DNA of 64,000 nt from Strobilurus pachycystidiatus (Eukaryota; Basidiomycota; Agaricomycetes; Agaricales; Physalacriaceae), in the NCBI GenBank assembly GCA_019915135.1, contig JAHLMK010000008.1:1116001-1180000 (forward strand). Reading direction: 5' to 3'. The translations under genes were made by a program, and so were the position numbers. Positions 61,129 to 64,000 of the stretch are shown one piece after another (the stretch's first letter is position 1; every line of letters starts with the position of its first letter). The notes under the pieces were generated by a model that did no database searches, was not told where the DNA came from, and worked only from the letters and a program-made list of their open reading frames with translations.

Positions 61129-63130
61129 ATGCGGGAAATACTCTATGTCCAGGCCGGTCAACTGGCGAATTACGTTGGAGCGCACTTCTGGAATGCTCAG
61201 GAGGCTTATCTTTCGAGCAACGACGTTGATTACATTGCTCATGAGAGATCGTTTCGCGAGGGAACGAGTAAAGAAGTGGGGACACTTTTCTTCATCGTTC
61301 AACGCATACTGAGAGCTGAGTATATAGGGAAATTGCTACACTCCTAGAGCGCTCATCTTCGGCAAGAAAGGTCAATCGCTTCTGAGACCCTAGACAGGCA
61401 ACCTGACATTTTCAGCGGAGTTTGGATCTGCTGCAAAGACACACAGTTCCGTTCCACGGAACTTAGACGAACGAGAGGAGGATGATCTGGTTAATGAGCT
61501 TTGGTATGTATTTTGGATCCTGTCGGACCTATGCAACGCTCACATGTACACGTCTATTAGGAACGGCAATATATCAGAATATCGCCAAGACTCTCTAAGT
61601 GCAGAAGATGTTCAAGAAGAGTTCGACGACGACCTGGCCCCGGTCAGGTACTGGGCCGATTTCAGTCGTGTCTACTACCATCCTAGATCCCTGCAGATGT
61701 TACCTGACATCTACGACTTTGAAGGAACGGATGGACATTGGCGGTCAGGCGAACAATGCTTTGAGCAATTCAACAAGGTACAATCACAATCCATTCTGCT
61801 AGATACGAGGCATCTTACGCTATCTTCAATTATCCGCTAGGACGTATCGTTGATGGAAGATTCCGTCCGGTTTTTTCTCGAAGAATCCGATTCTCTACAG
61901 GCAAGTCCAGATTCTTCCTCAACAGTTACGCATCAACGTACATATGCCTAGGGAGTCCAAATTATGAATGACTCGTCCTCCTTTGGGCCTTTCATTCACA
62001 CATTCCTCACCCTATGTCGTGATGAAATGATCAAAGTACCGTCCATTGTATTCCCGTTCCTTTCTGATACGATGTCATGGAACCCCGAAGTTGAGGATGT
62101 AAGCATTTTCTCATCAACCGTCCTTTCATCCCGCTGAAGCAGATCTTGGTCTTAGAGGGGTTCCATGAGGAGAATACTCAATGACGCCCACTACCTGTGC
62201 GGCCAAATTGAACTAGCTTCTTTGACCGTACCTGTGCAATCTCCGTCTATATGGGCGTCCAGTGCGTACGCACATGCCCAGGTGCGTGTCGACTAGTCCC
62301 TGGGCCTGGAGATGACCGCTTATGATTTCTAGCCTGATAGAAATGGTTTACATCAGGCCTCTGCGAGCTTAGCGGCTCATATTGAGAGTTCGACATTGAC
62401 CATACGGTAAGGTCCTTGCCCCTCTGTCATGACACAGTTGATCCATACATTCGAAGACTGCAACATTCACCGGATGACATGTCGGGGTTTTCTTCACAGT
62501 TGAACGTCTATGGAACGTCAACACCCTTTGCGGAGATCAGCGGCGCCATTCCTGGACATGCTGAATCCTTAACGAGCATCTTCAATTACACGCACTCGGA
62601 TAAACTCGAAGTGAGCATCCAGACAAGCACATCCTGAAGCTAGAAAATGACGCCATAGTTGCAGAATCTCGGGCGTGTATCGATATATTCACGGAGAGAC
62701 GTTACAAGAGGCTTTGGGCCTTCCCTTCTCAACGCATACGATGACTGGTCAGCACAGTCTGTTACACATGGCCTGAGCAAATCGAGGTAACAGGCAGTCC
62801 TGATTCTCTTGAGTGTCCGTCTGACACAATTCCAGAGAGCACCTTCCAGGCTACCCGGTATCTAAGCCCTTGACAGATATTTTCGGCGTAGATTCTACAG
62901 ATCTGACGGCCCCAGTCTTCTCGTCCCTCTCGTTGTCTTCTGGTACAGGCAAGATATTCAAAAAGTACGCTCAGTTCGTAGATTCGGCCGTACGGAGGCG
63001 CCGAGATGTTCTCATGTCAGATGAAGAAAGGGACGATATGAAAGAGCTCGCCAACGAGTTGTGGACGGTGCATGACAGCCTCGCCGAATACGACGGTGGC
63101 GGAGATGCTGCGGTGGAAGAGGACGATTAA
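61129..63130 (+). CDS. DML1: Misato/DML1 family tubulin-like protein
   Basis: This protein affects mitochondrial partitioning, distribution and morphology. The start MREILYVQAGQLANYVGAHF and WNAQEAYL is diagnostic of the Misato segment II; it continues over introns to ALIFGKKGQ-type residues. The middle exons give DDLAPVRYWADFSRVYYHPR, DGHWRSGEQCFEQFNK, the tubulin-like FGPFIHTFLTLCRDEMIKVP and FPFLSDTMSW. Then IWASSAYAHAQ, STPFAEISGAIPGHAES and, near the end, TGKIFKKYAQFVDSAVRRRR. An acidic tail ends AVEEDD. About ten small exons, no broken frame noticed. Confidence 0.92.
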
Positions 63131-63311
63131 AAACAGGACTGTCGACAGTGGCCCTTGGCCCTTGGCCGTGCATCTGACCTACATGACTATCATCATACTG
63201 TGACAGGAAGCTGGTCTAGTCTATATCAATTCACTCCTATCCGGGAACAGTTCATGGTACAGAATACATGGGTATTTTGAAGTAGAACGGCCGTGCCGAT
63301 TGCGTGCGAAA

Positions 63312-64000
63312 TCATTGTCCTGCGCTGCGCCTGGCCATCTGGGAAACGGACTTAGACGGGACCGCGTTGATTGTTAGTAGAAGAACTTACAAGAGCTGCG
63401 AGATCCATTTGCCCTGCCGGAGCCGCTGGAGGTTTTACACCACCACCTGCCCTTGCCGGAGGGGCTGCAACAGGTCTTGAAGCTGTGGGTACTGGCGGTT
63501 TTCCGGGTGCTTTGGGAGTGGGCTTGGCGCCAACGGGAGGAGGCTTCGCACCAACTGCAGGCTTAGCAGCAACTATTGGAGGTTTGGGCTTAGCAGCAAC
63601 GGGCGGTGGTGCTCTTCCCGCCATAGAACTGGAAGGACGCGAGCTAGCGGGGGAATCCTCCGGAGTGGAGCTTGTGGTAATCGTCTTTTTCCAGGGTGTC
63701 GCTGAGCCGTTAGCCGGTGCCATTCCTGGGAAGACAGCAACTGGCTTGGCGTTGACATTGGCAGCGACAGACTGAACAGCAACCTTTATGTTGGAAGTCG
63801 TTGGCGTTGTCGTCTTGGCGGTAGGAGCGGGGGGAGGCGCTCGCCCCCTCGGCGGCGGCGGCGCCGCAGCGGCAGCCTTTGGCGGTACCAGCTCGAGATA
63901 ATTCCAAGGAGTGTACCCTTCTTCGGAGCCCTTTTTGACCAACCACCAGCCTTCCGCGTCGCTCTTGTCGAGTACCTCCACCAAGTCATCCTTTGCCAAT
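63312..64000 (-). CDS. Class I myosin, C-terminal tail with SH3 domain (5' end outside window)
   Basis: At the window edge the second half of an SH3 domain is visible (DDLVEVLDKSDAEGWWLVKK, GYTPWNYLELV). It precedes a Pro/Ala/Lys-rich tail with PPP and KPP motifs, then GQMDLAAL. After an intron (63390-63351) a 13-codon exon adds SVSQMARRSAGQ and the stop at 63312-63314. SH3 followed by a Pro-rich tail and a D/MAAL segment is the arrangement at the end of fungal class I myosins, which drive actin assembly at endocytic sites. The usual acidic Arp2/3-binding end is not seen. Other SH3-containing actin regulators remain possible because the motor head is outside the window. Confidence 0.72.

Overview
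The window looks like nuclear DNA of a filamentous basidiomycete, most likely an Agaricomycete. Protein-coding genes are short and packed. They carry many introns of about 45-60 bases with GTRNGT donors and YAG acceptors, and protein content such as Brh2/BRCA2, a WOPR regulator, a GH5 exo-beta-1,3-glucanase and Misato fits that placement. No rRNA, tRNA, CRISPR array or bacterial feature was found. Exon joins were worked out by eye from splice signals and reading frame, so individual boundaries are predictions.

Layout, 0-25.5 kb (housekeeping): the C-terminal part of a coiled-coil protein (+); a RNF126-type RING E3 ligase (-); a full-length MRP/ABCC transporter (+); a single-pass Ser/Thr-rich membrane protein (+); a tiny membrane protein (-) divergent from riboflavin synthase (+); a disordered/coiled-coil protein (+); a BRCA2/Brh2 homologue (-); two tandem acireductone dioxygenase genes (+); CMC4 (-); a taxilin-like protein with an internal SUMO-like domain (+); and UDP-GlcNAc pyrophosphorylase (+).

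Layout, 25.7-39.5 kb (rearranged accessory region): a tandem duplication of a GH5 exo-beta-1,3-glucanase locus. The distal copy (36.7-38.5 kb, -) is intact. The proximal copy keeps only its 3' half (25.7-27.2 kb). It abuts a 3.3-kb element with 29-base imperfect terminal inverted repeats and a decayed unknown gene. Its former upstream flank is split by a nearly pristine, AT-rich LINE-type retrotransposon (30.9-36.2 kb) with a 30-A tail and matching target-site duplications.

Layout, 40-64 kb: a mitochondrial oxaloacetate-type carrier (-), Mdm1-like PXA/RGS/PX protein (+), TRM6 (-), a UNC-45/She4 myosin chaperone with two apparent frameshifts (+), two unrecognised small genes (-), an alkaline ceramidase with a predicted 4-nt microexon (-), a 2.2-kb stretch without a convincing gene, mitochondrial processing peptidase alpha (+), a Gti1/Pac2 (WOPR) regulator (+), Misato/DML1 (+), and the 3' end of a class I myosin gene with SH3 domain (-).

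Most neighbours are functionally unrelated, as expected in a fungal genome. Several divergent pairs share very short promoters (57, 91 and 159 bp). UNC-45 and myosin I, about 14 kb apart, belong to the same actomyosin pathway, but nothing in the sequence suggests a cluster.
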